This document shows, one piece after another, positions 8,695 to 16,416 of a stretch of 64,000 nt of DNA (the stretch's first letter is position 1; each line of letters starts with the position of its first letter). Source of the stretch: JAFLTL01 sp964389525 (GTDB lineage: Bacteria > Bacteroidota > Bacteroidia > Bacteroidales > Muribaculaceae); assembly GCA_964389525.1 (NCBI GenBank), contig CAYMEX010000011.1:1-64000 (forward strand). The letters are read 5' to 3'. The position numbers were made by a program, and so were the translations under genes. The notes below the pieces were generated by a model. That model saw nothing but the letters and a program-made list of their open reading frames with translations, ran no database searches and had not been told where the DNA came from.

Positions 8695-9227
8695 TTTTCA
8701 GGAGTGATATATTGTTCGATAAAACGGCTTGCAGTCACTTCGCGGTCTGACTCGGTCTCAAGCAGCGAGGTCTCAAACCGGCACGCGGCTCTGGAGTAGA
8801 ACGGATCGCGCTTAGCAAGCGCGTCGGCGATGAAACGCGTCAATCCCTCGCTGTCGAGCGATGCGATAAGCGGGCGTTTATGACGCCCACGCATCAGACG
8901 CGAGTGAAGCACGGCATTGTCGGCCCTGAGCCACACGGTCGTGCCCTTTGAGTTCATGTAATCGACATTGTCAAAGAAACAGGGTGTGCCGCCTCCACAG
9001 GCCACAAGCACATCCTCCATCTCGGCCACCTCGTGCAGCATGCGCCGCTCAATGTCGCGGAAGCCATCTTCGCCGCTATCGGCGAAGATCGATGATATGC
9101 TCTTTGAGAATCTCGCCTCTATATAGTTGTCGAGATCTATAAAGTCGATGCCTGTAGCACGCGACACAAGCCTCCCGAGGGTCGACTTTCCCGACCCCAT
9201 GAATCCTATAAGAAATATCGGTCGCAC
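8691..9227 (-). CDS. aroK: shikimate kinase
   Basis: 178 aa, usual length. It phosphorylates shikimate with ATP in the chorismate pathway. Visible: Walker A GFMGSGKST, DLDNYIEARF (shikimate/Mg binding Asp), the FRDIERRML segment with the substrate Arg, CGGGTPCF (substrate-binding GGG), and the lid RGRHKRPL. It lies 17 nt downstream of mscL and overlaps the nitroreductase gene by 4 nt. Confidence 0.95.
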   Translation of the reverse strand: MRPIFLIGFMGSGKSTLGRLVSRATGIDFIDLDNYIEARFSKSISSIFADSGEDGFRDIERRMLHEVAEMEDVLVACGGGTPCFFDNVDYMNSKGTTVWLRADNAVLHSRLMRGRHKRPLIASLDSEGLTRFIADALAKRDPFYSRAACRFETSLLETESDREVTASRFIEQYITPEK

Positions 9228-9244
9228 AGATAACTACCGTCTAA

Positions 9245-9697
9245 TTACTTATTATTTTCTTTCTCAAGAAGATCACGTATCTGCGTGAGTAGCTTCACCT
9301 CCTCGGTAGGCTCTGCCGGAGCAGCCGGAGCAGGCTCTTCCTCTTTCTTGCGCTTGAGGTTCATAATAAACTTCACCATGACGAATATACAGAACGCTAT
9401 GATGACAAAGTCGATCACCGTCTGCACGAACGCTCCCCACGAGACAGCGACCTCGGGAGTGATGACCGCTCCTGAAGCATCATTCACAGCTTTCTGTATC
9501 ACCCAGCGGTGATCAGAGAAGTTGACGCCTCCGGTGAAATATCCTATCACCGGCATCAGTACATCGTTGACCAGGGAAGTGACGATCTTGCCGAAAGCGG
9601 CACCGATGATGACACCTACTGCCATATCCACCACGTTGCCTTTTACAGCAAACTCTTTGAATTCGTTAGCGAATTTCCTGACTCCTGACGTATTCAT
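9245..9697 (-). CDS. mscL: large-conductance mechanosensitive channel
   Basis: 150 aa. Short N-terminal amphipathic helix (VRKFANEFKEFAVKGN), first membrane helix VVDMAVGVIIGAAFGKIV with the small-residue gate packing typical of MscL, a periplasmic loop, a second helix VIDFVIIAFCIFVMVKFI, and a cytoplasmic bundle preceded by KRKKEEEPAPAAPAEPTEE. It forms a pentameric inner-membrane pore that opens under osmotic downshock. First gene of the run mscL-aroK-nitroreductase. Confidence 0.96.
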   Translation of the reverse strand: MNTSGVRKFANEFKEFAVKGNVVDMAVGVIIGAAFGKIVTSLVNDVLMPVIGYFTGGVNFSDHRWVIQKAVNDASGAVITPEVAVSWGAFVQTVIDFVIIAFCIFVMVKFIMNLKRKKEEEPAPAAPAEPTEEVKLLTQIRDLLEKENNK

Positions 9698-9797
9698 AAC
9701 AAGTCTTTTTAATTAAGTATTCGGTTTGACATCAATTATTCCCCATCCACAAATATAACGCTTTACCGCAAATATCGGACAGGCACAAATACAAAAA

Positions 9798-9866
9798 GAG
9801 CGGCCTCACGGTCGCTCAATCCGTTAATAAACCAATCATTATCACATTTCTTGCAATGGAAAAAGT
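9798..9866 (-). ncRNA. candidate small RNA, copy 1 of a perfectly duplicated 69-bp element
   Basis: All 69 bases match 37611-37679 exactly. Read on the minus strand, a promoter-like TTTTG, 18 bases, TACTTTTT precedes CATTGCAAGAAATG..., and the element ends in the hairpin GAGCGACC-GTGA-GGCCGCTC followed by TTTTTGT, as in an intrinsic terminator. This would give a transcript of about 65-70 nt. It occupies the 315-nt gap between mscL and GH127. No Rfam family is recognised from memory; RNA status is inference. Confidence 0.5.
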
Positions 9867-9938
9867 AATCTTTATACTACTAAAACAAAATGGCCGGGAA
9901 ATAGTTTGAAACGGGCGCGTTTTTTTCGGATATTTTTT

Positions 9939-9950
9939 GCATCTTTGCAA
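9939..9950 (+). promoter_or_regulatory. -7-like promoter element for the GH127 operon
   Basis: GCATCTTTGC is one base from TAnnTTTG and lies about 65 nt before the GH127 start. A convincing -33 box is not seen. Confidence 0.35.
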
Positions 9951-10012
9951 TACAGCTTCACTAACTTGCTGAAATCACCCAGTTTGCAAAATCTGTCAAT
10001 AATATTTTTTTG

Positions 10013-12067
10013 ATGAGATACCCGTTTTTTTCATCACTGATAGCTGCGACGGCTCTTCTCGCCGGATGCAACGGCAATGAAAACCAGTCAGACACAATAC
10101 AGTTTGCCGGAATCAAAGACGTAAAGATCACCGACTCGTTCTGGCAGCCTAAGCTCAAACAATGGGGATCGGTAACCGCCAACGACGTTCTCAACAAATT
10201 TGAGCGCGACAGCGTGCCGGGCAATTTCTCAAAGGTGGCCAACGGCGACCGCGACACCCACAACCACGCCGGTCTGCCGTGGTTTGACGGTCTTATATAT
10301 GAAAGCATCAGAGGCATCGCCGACCTGATGGTGCAGAACCCCGACCCGGCTCTGAAAGCAAGAACCGACAGCATAATCGACAAAATCGCCCTCGCACAGG
10401 CGTCGGAGCCCGAAGGCTTCATAAACACCTACACGCAACTGACCGAGAACGACCACCGCTGGGGCGAGAACGGAGGTCTGCTGCGATGGATGCACGATGT
10501 CTACAACTCCGGCATGCTCGTAGAGGCCGGCGTGCACTACTACAAGGCTACCGGCGAGACCAAGCTGCTTGAAGTCGCCACCAAAGTCGCCAATCTTATG
10601 AGCGAGCATATGGGTCCGGCACCGAAACACAACATCGTGCCGGCTCACTCAGGCCCCGAGGAAGCTCTCGTGAAACTCTATCAGCTCTATGCCTCGGAGC
10701 CTGAGCTGAAAGGACGCATAAACGCGCCGGTCGACGCCGACTCATATTTGCACCTGGCCGAATACTGGATAGACAGCCGCGGCGACCACTGCGGACTGCC
10801 CAACTGGGGAGGCTGGGGCAACGAGGAAGCCGAAAAATGGATCAAGGCAAACACGTATGCCGACACTACACACTACGGCACACACTCGCGTCCGTCGTTC
10901 GGCCCATATGCACAGGACTCGATACCTCTCACCGAGCAGCAGACGATCGAAGGACATGCCGTGCGCGCCACACTGTATCTTACCGGAGTGGCAGCAGCTG
11001 CAACAGTCGACGGCAATCAGGACTACATCGATGCCGCCAAACGACTGTGGGACAACATGGCAGGACACCGCATGTATGTGACCGGCGGCGTTGGAGCCAT
11101 ATCGTTCGACGAGAAATTCGGCGCCGACTACTATCTGCCGTCCGAGGCATATCTTGAGACGTGCGCCGCTGTCGGCGCGGGCTTCTTCAGCCAGCGTCTC
11201 AACGAACTTACCGGCGACGCACGCTATATGGACGAGTATGAGCGCACACTCTACAACGGTGTACTCACCGGCATATCGCTCTCAGGTGACAACTATACAT
11301 ATCAGAACCCGCTGAACTCCACATCGCACTCGCGCTGGGAGTGGCACAGCTGCCCCTGCTGCCCGCCCATGTTCCTCAAATTCATGGGCGCGATGCCCGG
11401 CTTCATCTACTCGCACAAAGGCAACAACCTGTATGTGAATCTCTATGCCGGAAGCAGCGTGACAATGCCGGCCGACGGCACCGAGGTCAAGCTCACACAA
11501 TCGACCAATTATCCCTGGCAAAGCATGGTGACAGTCGAGGTCGAGCCCGAAAAAGAAGCTGAATTTGCAATAAATCTGCGCATTCCCGGCTGGGCACGCA
11601 GTGAGGAGAACGCCCACGGACTCTACAGCTCGCTGACTCCCGGCCAGGCCACCGTGGCAGTCAACCACGAGGAAGTGCCTGTGGTGATGCACGGCGGCTA
11701 CGCACGCATCGAGCGCAAGTGGAAAAAAGGCGACGTCGTGGAGCTCTTACTGCCGATGACGCCCCGGTTCATCATTGCCAATGAGGCTGTCGAGGATCTG
11801 AAAAAACAGGTGGCGATAGCCGTCGGACCGCTGATCTATTGCCTTGAGGGCTGCGACAACGAGGACCTCGCCGACCTCAGCATCGACGCCTCAAAGCCGC
11901 TTAAATTCTCGGAAATCATTAACGATCTCGACAACGCGACTTCTGTGGAGGGAACCGTGACAACCGCCGACGGCCAAGAACGCACTTTCACAGCAATCCC
12001 CTATTATCTGCTCGGCAACCGCACAAAGGGCGCTCCCTACAAGGTGTGGATGCCCGTAAAGAACTGA
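10013..12067 (+). CDS. GH127 beta-L-arabinofuranosidase-like lipoprotein
   Basis: 684 aa. A signal peptide ends in the lipobox LLAGC (Cys ~19), so it is a surface or periplasmic lipoprotein. The catalytic region matches GH127 (DUF1680): a glutamate and cysteine in YLETCAAVG and the paired cysteines of HSCPCCPP. In the characterised beta-L-arabinofuranosidase HypBA1 these bind zinc and supply the cysteine nucleophile. A beta-sandwich follows (~residues 470-680). It is not beside SusC/SusD genes, which is unusual for a Bacteroidales glycan enzyme. The ATG at 10013 is preferred to the TTG just before it. Followed after 13 nt by ung. Confidence 0.88.
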   Translation: MRYPFFSSLIAATALLAGCNGNENQSDTIQFAGIKDVKITDSFWQPKLKQWGSVTANDVLNKFERDSVPGNFSKVANGDRDTHNHAGLPWFDGLIYESIRGIADLMVQNPDPALKARTDSIIDKIALAQASEPEGFINTYTQLTENDHRWGENGGLLRWMHDVYNSGMLVEAGVHYYKATGETKLLEVATKVANLMSEHMGPAPKHNIVPAHSGPEEALVKLYQLYASEPELKGRINAPVDADSYLHLAEYWIDSRGDHCGLPNWGGWGNEEAEKWIKANTYADTTHYGTHSRPSFGPYAQDSIPLTEQQTIEGHAVRATLYLTGVAAAATVDGNQDYIDAAKRLWDNMAGHRMYVTGGVGAISFDEKFGADYYLPSEAYLETCAAVGAGFFSQRLNELTGDARYMDEYERTLYNGVLTGISLSGDNYTYQNPLNSTSHSRWEWHSCPCCPPMFLKFMGAMPGFIYSHKGNNLYVNLYAGSSVTMPADGTEVKLTQSTNYPWQSMVTVEVEPEKEAEFAINLRIPGWARSEENAHGLYSSLTPGQATVAVNHEEVPVVMHGGYARIERKWKKGDVVELLLPMTPRFIIANEAVEDLKKQVAIAVGPLIYCLEGCDNEDLADLSIDASKPLKFSEIINDLDNATSVEGTVTTADGQERTFTAIPYYLLGNRTKGAPYKVWMPVKN

Positions 12068-12080
12068 CAAGCCACGAAAT

Positions 12081-12749
12081 ATGGATGTAAGAATCGAACA
12101 GTCGTGGAAAGAGGCTCTCGCCGCCGAGTGGGACAAGCCTTATTTCCAGACGCTGACCGCTTTTGTCAGAGACCGATACAGTCGCGGCACCATATACCCG
12201 CCCGCGTCAAAGATCTTCGCGGCTTTTGACACGACGCCGCTCGACCGGGTGAAGGTGGTGATACTCGGCCAGGATCCATACCATGGACCGGGACAGGCCA
12301 ACGGGCTGTGTTTCTCGGTGGCAAGCGACATAAAACTGCCTCCCTCGCTTGTCAACATCTTCAAGGAGATCTATACCGATCTCAACCTGCCCGTCATGCC
12401 GGATAACGGCGATCTGAGCCGGTGGGCACGCCAGGGCGTACTGCTGCTCAACGACACCCTCACCGTCGAGGCCGGTCAGGCCGGATCGCATCAGGGACGC
12501 GGATGGGAGCAACTTACCGAGGCTGCAGTCGAATGCCTTAACCGCCGGTGTGAAAACCTTGTATTCATGCTATGGGGCAGCCACGCACAGAAGAAGGGTG
12601 CATTCATCGACCGCAGCCGCCATCTTGTACTCGAGTCGCCGCATCCGTCGCCGCTGTCGGCTCACCGCGGCTTCTTCGGCAACCATCACTTCTCACGCGC
12701 CAATCAATATCTTACCGAACATAACAAAACACCTATAGACTGGAGATGA
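12081..12749 (+). CDS. ung: uracil-DNA glycosylase, family 1
   Basis: 222 aa, normal length. It removes uracil from DNA in base excision repair. Motif A GQDPYHGPGQANGLCFSV carries the water-activating Asp, and motif B HPSPLSAHRGFFG carries the catalytic His and the DNA-intercalating loop. The uracil-specific Asn lies in LLLNDTLTVE. Sits 13 nt after GH127 and overlaps the next gene by ATGA, so it is part of a three-gene run. Confidence 0.97.
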   Translation: MDVRIEQSWKEALAAEWDKPYFQTLTAFVRDRYSRGTIYPPASKIFAAFDTTPLDRVKVVILGQDPYHGPGQANGLCFSVASDIKLPPSLVNIFKEIYTDLNLPVMPDNGDLSRWARQGVLLLNDTLTVEAGQAGSHQGRGWEQLTEAAVECLNRRCENLVFMLWGSHAQKKGAFIDRSRHLVLESPHPSPLSAHRGFFGNHHFSRANQYLTEHNKTPIDWR

Positions 12750-13135
12750 CACTACAGCAGCGTATCGAAAAAGCACGCGAACTTCACCCGCAGGGCTACA
12801 ACTGCGCACAATGCGTAGCACTGGCATTCAACGACATGACAGGACTCGACGAAACAACTACCGCACGGATATCCTCGGGACTCGGAGCCGGAGTGGGCGG
12901 CACAGGCGAGATCTGCGGAGCGCTGACCGGCGCAACAATCGTGGACGGCTGCATGAAATACTCTGCCCCGACAGACAAAGCCGCGATCAACAAAAGCGTA
13001 AGGGAAATCAGCCGTGAGTTTGCCGACGGCAACGACGGCATGGTGCGATGCCGCGACCTCAAGACTAAAGGGCGCAAACCATGCATGGATCTGATCGAGG
13101 AAGCGATCACAATACTCCACAACCGCATGAAATAA
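12746..13135 (+). CDS. C_GCAxxG_C_C family redox-type protein
   Basis: 129 aa. It shows the family cysteine pattern: GYNCAQCV, then GGTGEICGALTGA, then a CRDL..CMDL C-terminal pair. Members are small proteins thought to bind a metal or redox centre; the reaction is unknown. The ATG overlaps the ung stop. A strong terminator follows at 13160. Confidence 0.85.
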   Translation: MTLQQRIEKARELHPQGYNCAQCVALAFNDMTGLDETTTARISSGLGAGVGGTGEICGALTGATIVDGCMKYSAPTDKAAINKSVREISREFADGNDGMVRCRDLKTKGRKPCMDLIEEAITILHNRMK

Positions 13136-13159
13136 TCCTCCCTGACTCCGACAGACATT

Positions 13160-13195
13160 AAAGCCGGGTGATGCCTCAGCATCCCCGGCTTTTTA
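13160..13195. terminator. bidirectional intrinsic terminator
   Basis: AAAGCCGGG-TGATGC-CTCA-GCATC-CCCGGCTTTTT is a long GC-rich stem with A-tract and T-tract on its two sides. It serves the ung run from the left and the outer-membrane protein gene from the right. Confidence 0.9.
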
Positions 13196-13216
13196 TCGTA
13201 GTGTGGCGCGTAGAGA

Positions 13217-13828
13217 TCAGAAGTAACGCGACAGCGTGAGCGAGAAGTTTCTGTTGCGCGCGCTATAATTGTCGAGCTTTACTGTCTTCAGCGAATAAGT
13301 CATACCCCAGGTATAGGAGAACTGCACCTGCCAGTTGCGGCAAATCTCAAGACCGCCTCCGACACGCAACCCGAGCGTGCCTCCGGCATACTGCATCGCC
13401 TTGATATTGCTGTGGCCAAGCAGAAAATCAAACACAGGTCCTCCTACGACAAACGGAGCCACATAGTTTTCAAGCCCCTGCATACGCGTCCATTTGAATC
13501 TGAGATTAAGAGGTATCTCCAGATAGTGCAGATAAACACGCTCGTCGCCATAGCCCTCAGAGGCCCAGATCTCTTTCTGCCCGAGGTTTACCCTGGAACC
13601 AAGCATGCTGTAGAAAGCGCCTATGTCAATACCGAAACCAATGCCCGGGAACATGTATTCACCGTTGACACCGGCACGAAGCCCCGTAGCATATTTTATA
13701 TCAACAAGATCCTGTTTGAAATTAAGGGTGGAATGCTCCACGCCCACAGTGGGAGCATAACGGAACTGTGCGCAGAGCGGCAACACAGCCACCAGAGACA
13801 GAACTAACAGTGAGAGTCGGCGGATCAT
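13217..13828 (-). CDS. outer-membrane beta-barrel protein (PorT-like)
   Basis: 203 aa with a Sec signal ending in PLCAQ. The rest alternates hydrophobic and polar residues as in an eight-stranded barrel and ends in NFSLTLSRYF, with the aromatic C-terminal residue needed for outer-membrane insertion. It matches the Bacteroidetes outer-membrane beta-barrel family of unknown ligand. It lies 28 nt downstream of hisS and may be cotranscribed. Confidence 0.8.
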   Translation of the reverse strand: MIRRLSLLVLSLVAVLPLCAQFRYAPTVGVEHSTLNFKQDLVDIKYATGLRAGVNGEYMFPGIGFGIDIGAFYSMLGSRVNLGQKEIWASEGYGDERVYLHYLEIPLNLRFKWTRMQGLENYVAPFVVGGPVFDFLLGHSNIKAMQYAGGTLGLRVGGGLEICRNWQVQFSYTWGMTYSLKTVKLDNYSARNRNFSLTLSRYF

Positions 13829-13856
13829 CGGACTTTTGTGTATTGTAATGTTTAGT

Positions 13857-15224
13857 TTATGCCTTAAGCATCTCGATAAAGGCGTCGGCAGAGAGCGTGG
13901 TCTGCTCTCCGGTAGCCATGTTCTTTACCGTAACGTTGCCGGACGCCAGCTCGCTGTCGCCTATAATCGCGACGAAAGGCACACCGGCCGCTGATGCAAA
14001 AGAGAGTTGTTTTTTCATTTTGGCCGCATCGGGATAAAGCTCGGCGGAAATGCCCTCGGCACGCAGACGCTTCATCAGCCGCAGAGAAGCCAAAGCCTCA
14101 TCGGCTCCAAAGTTGGCAAACATGACACGTGTGGTCATGGTAGCCTCGTCGGGATACAGATCAAGGGCATTGAGAACGTCGTAGATGCGGTCGGCGCCAA
14201 ACGAGATGCCGACACCCGACACTCCCGGCATGCCGAACACACCCGTAAGGTTGTCGTAGCGTCCGCCGCCGGTGATGCTGCCTATCGCGACATCGAGAGC
14301 CTTGACCTCGATGATGCAGCCTGTGTAGTAATTGAGACCGCGTGCAAGCGAGACGTCAAGATCGAGCGTAGCCCGCAGACCGAGGCCACGTGTCATGCCT
14401 ACGACCTCAGAAAGCTCCTCGACACCGCGCATGCCTGTCTCGGAGTCGACAAGCAGCTTGCGCAACGCTTCAAGACGCTCGTCGATAGTGCCGCTGATCT
14501 CGAGTATCGGGCGCAGAGCCGCTATGGCCTCCGAAGCGAGTCCCTTGACAGCAAGCTCCTCATTGACGGCGTCGATACCGATCTTGTCGATCTTGTCGAT
14601 TGCGACCGTGATATCCACAAGCCTCTCAGGCTCGCCGATAATCTCTGCGATGCCCGCAAGCACCTTGCGGTTGTTGAGCTTAATGGCGATGTTTATGCCA
14701 AACCGTGCGAACACCTCGTCGATGAGCTGCAGCAACTCCACTTCGCTGACAAGCGAATCTGATCCGATCACATCGGCGTCGCACTGATAGAACTCTCTGT
14801 AACGTCCCTTCTGCGGTCGGTCGGCGCGCCACACGGGCTGCATCTGATAGCGCTTGAATGGGAACTGTATCTCGTTGCGGTGCTGCACGACAAATCTTGC
14901 GAACGGCACTGTGAGGTCATAGCGCAGTCCTTTCTCGGCAATCCTGGTGGTGAGGCGGTTTACATGCTCCTCGCCCATCAGGCCGGAATCCACTCCGGCC
15001 AGATAGTTGCCGGAATTGAGAATCTTGAAAAGGAGCTTGTCGCCCTCCTCTCCGTATTTACCCATCAGGGTCGAGAGGTTTTCCATCGCCGGGGTCTCTA
15101 TCGGCGCAAAACCATAAAGGCGAAAGACACTGCGGATAGTATCGAAAATATAGTTGCGTCGGGCCATCTCGCGCTGTGAGAAGTCACGGGTGCCCTTTGG
15201 TATCGAGGGTTTCTGTACTGCCAT
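13857..15224 (-). CDS. hisS: histidine--tRNA ligase
   Basis: 455 aa class II synthetase that charges tRNA-His. Motif 2 region RYDLTVPFARFV and FYQCDADVIG, the histidine-specific loops LARGLNYYTG and GSITGGGRYDNL, and motif 3 GVGISFGADRIYDVL are all present. The C-terminal ~90 residues are the anticodon-binding domain. Start MAVQKPSIPKGTRDF is the usual N-terminus. A -7 element lies 70 nt upstream. Confidence 0.97.
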   Translation of the reverse strand: MAVQKPSIPKGTRDFSQREMARRNYIFDTIRSVFRLYGFAPIETPAMENLSTLMGKYGEEGDKLLFKILNSGNYLAGVDSGLMGEEHVNRLTTRIAEKGLRYDLTVPFARFVVQHRNEIQFPFKRYQMQPVWRADRPQKGRYREFYQCDADVIGSDSLVSEVELLQLIDEVFARFGINIAIKLNNRKVLAGIAEIIGEPERLVDITVAIDKIDKIGIDAVNEELAVKGLASEAIAALRPILEISGTIDERLEALRKLLVDSETGMRGVEELSEVVGMTRGLGLRATLDLDVSLARGLNYYTGCIIEVKALDVAIGSITGGGRYDNLTGVFGMPGVSGVGISFGADRIYDVLNALDLYPDEATMTTRVMFANFGADEALASLRLMKRLRAEGISAELYPDAAKMKKQLSFASAAGVPFVAIIGDSELASGNVTVKNMATGEQTTLSADAFIEMLKA

Positions 15225-15290
15225 GCAAAAAATATCGTTGTTTTACCGAAAAGCGGCCTGATCAATGACGCGCTTCTTGTCTCCAAACGA

Positions 15291-15298
15291 CAAAGATA
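15291..15298 (-). promoter_or_regulatory. -7 promoter element for hisS
   Basis: The minus strand reads TATCTTTG, a full match to TAnnTTTG, about 67 nt before the start. No TTTG is seen at the expected -33 distance. Confidence 0.5.
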
Positions 15299-15299
15299 A

Positions 15300-16214
15300 T
15301 CAACTTTTCTGAAACTGAGAGGGTGACATGCCCACAAGGTGCTTGAAATATTTTCCGAACGAGCTCTGATTTGAGAAGTTCAGCTCATATGCGACCTGCT
15401 GCACGTTCATATTGGAGAACCGCAACAGGTTTTTCGCCTCCATTATCACGCATCTGTCGATCCACTCGGCAGCGGTGCTTCCTGTCCCCTCCTTGATAAT
15501 GAGCGACAGATATTTGGGTGATATGAAAAGTTTGTCGGCATAGAACTTTATCGTGCGCTCACGACGATAATGGGTATGCACAAGCTGTATGAAATCATAG
15601 ACATATGCCGTGCGGCGTGAAGCCGGCTTAGCCTCTACGGGCCTTTGCTGGCGCCTTATGGAAATAAACTGATAGAAAATCGATGCGATGAGATTACGCG
15701 CTATATTACGTGTGAACAGATCGGACCCGTTGTCAACATGGCGCGCCTGCGCGTTGTGATCAAGCAGAGCGAAATAACATTTGAACACTTCGTATTCTGT
15801 CGGCGACAGAACCGTAGCGTTTACCGACGAGCTGACAACGTCGTAGCGTTCGAGAATCTGCAGGTTGAAATTTATATCCTTGACAAACTCACGTCCGATA
15901 GCAAGCACCGAAAGGTCAAGATCTTCGGAAGAGCTGACATGTGTGGCCGTGTCATCCATGTTGAATACAAACATGTTGGATGCCGACAAAGTTACCGTCG
16001 TGAGATTTGCGCACAAAGAAATCGATCCACGGTTGCACAACATGAGGATTATGCCGTCGAAACGAAAAAGCGAAGTCACGCTTTTTGCATGCTCGTCAAT
16101 ACTTCCCACAATATTGCTGTAGATATAATCGCCTCCATGCATGCTTGCATGTTTTGTCATATCCCTAAGCCGTGTCAATTGCATGAGTTGCAGCGGCTCT
16201 GATGTTACTTCCAT
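15300..16214 (-). CDS. AraC-family transcriptional regulator
   Basis: 304 aa. The last ~100 residues hold two helix-turn-helix units: IKFYADKLFISPKYLSLIIK and VQQVAYELNFSNQSSFGKYF, followed by KHLVGMSPSQF. The N-terminal ~170 residues form a cupin-like sensing domain with no recognisable ligand motif. A promoter with an embedded inverted repeat lies directly upstream and suggests autoregulation. The gene ends just before the hisS -7 element; target genes are unknown. Confidence 0.9.
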   Translation of the reverse strand: MEVTSEPLQLMQLTRLRDMTKHASMHGGDYIYSNIVGSIDEHAKSVTSLFRFDGIILMLCNRGSISLCANLTTVTLSASNMFVFNMDDTATHVSSSEDLDLSVLAIGREFVKDINFNLQILERYDVVSSSVNATVLSPTEYEVFKCYFALLDHNAQARHVDNGSDLFTRNIARNLIASIFYQFISIRRQQRPVEAKPASRRTAYVYDFIQLVHTHYRRERTIKFYADKLFISPKYLSLIIKEGTGSTAAEWIDRCVIMEAKNLLRFSNMNVQQVAYELNFSNQSSFGKYFKHLVGMSPSQFQKS

Positions 16215-16235
16215 TTCACAAATTAATTATTTGAC

Positions 16236-16279
16236 TGGTGAGATATGGCAAAAATAAGAAATTTTCACCAATCGGCAAA
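16236..16279 (-). promoter_or_regulatory. AraC gene promoter with overlapping inverted repeat
   Basis: On the minus strand TTTG (16276-16279), 19 bases and TATTTTTG (16249-16256) form a consensus promoter. TGGTGA and TCACCA (16236-16241 and 16265-16270) are inverted arms that flank the -7 element, as expected for an operator. Confidence 0.6.
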
Positions 16280-16353
16280 TAAAATTTTCTACAATACGAT
16301 GCCCGGCTACAAGATTCGTAACAATAACGCACACACCTCCCTACAACAAAGAT

Positions 16354-16386
16354 GAGAGCCCGCAGGGTGTTGCCCTGCAGGCTCTC
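16354..16386 (-). terminator. terminator after the EF-G2 gene
   Basis: GAGAGCC-TGCAGGG and CCCTGCG-GGCTCTC form a 14-bp stem with one mismatch; a short T-rich stretch (ATCTTTGTTG) follows on the minus strand. Confidence 0.7.
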
Positions 16387-16416
16387 GGAATAAAAAGAGA
16401 AGTGAATGATTACGTT

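Noticed and set aside
9859..9912. A 17-codon open frame (MEKVIFILLKQ...) beginning in the duplicated 69-bp element
   Set aside because: The second copy diverges right after MEKV and stops after eight codons, so a conserved peptide is unlikely.
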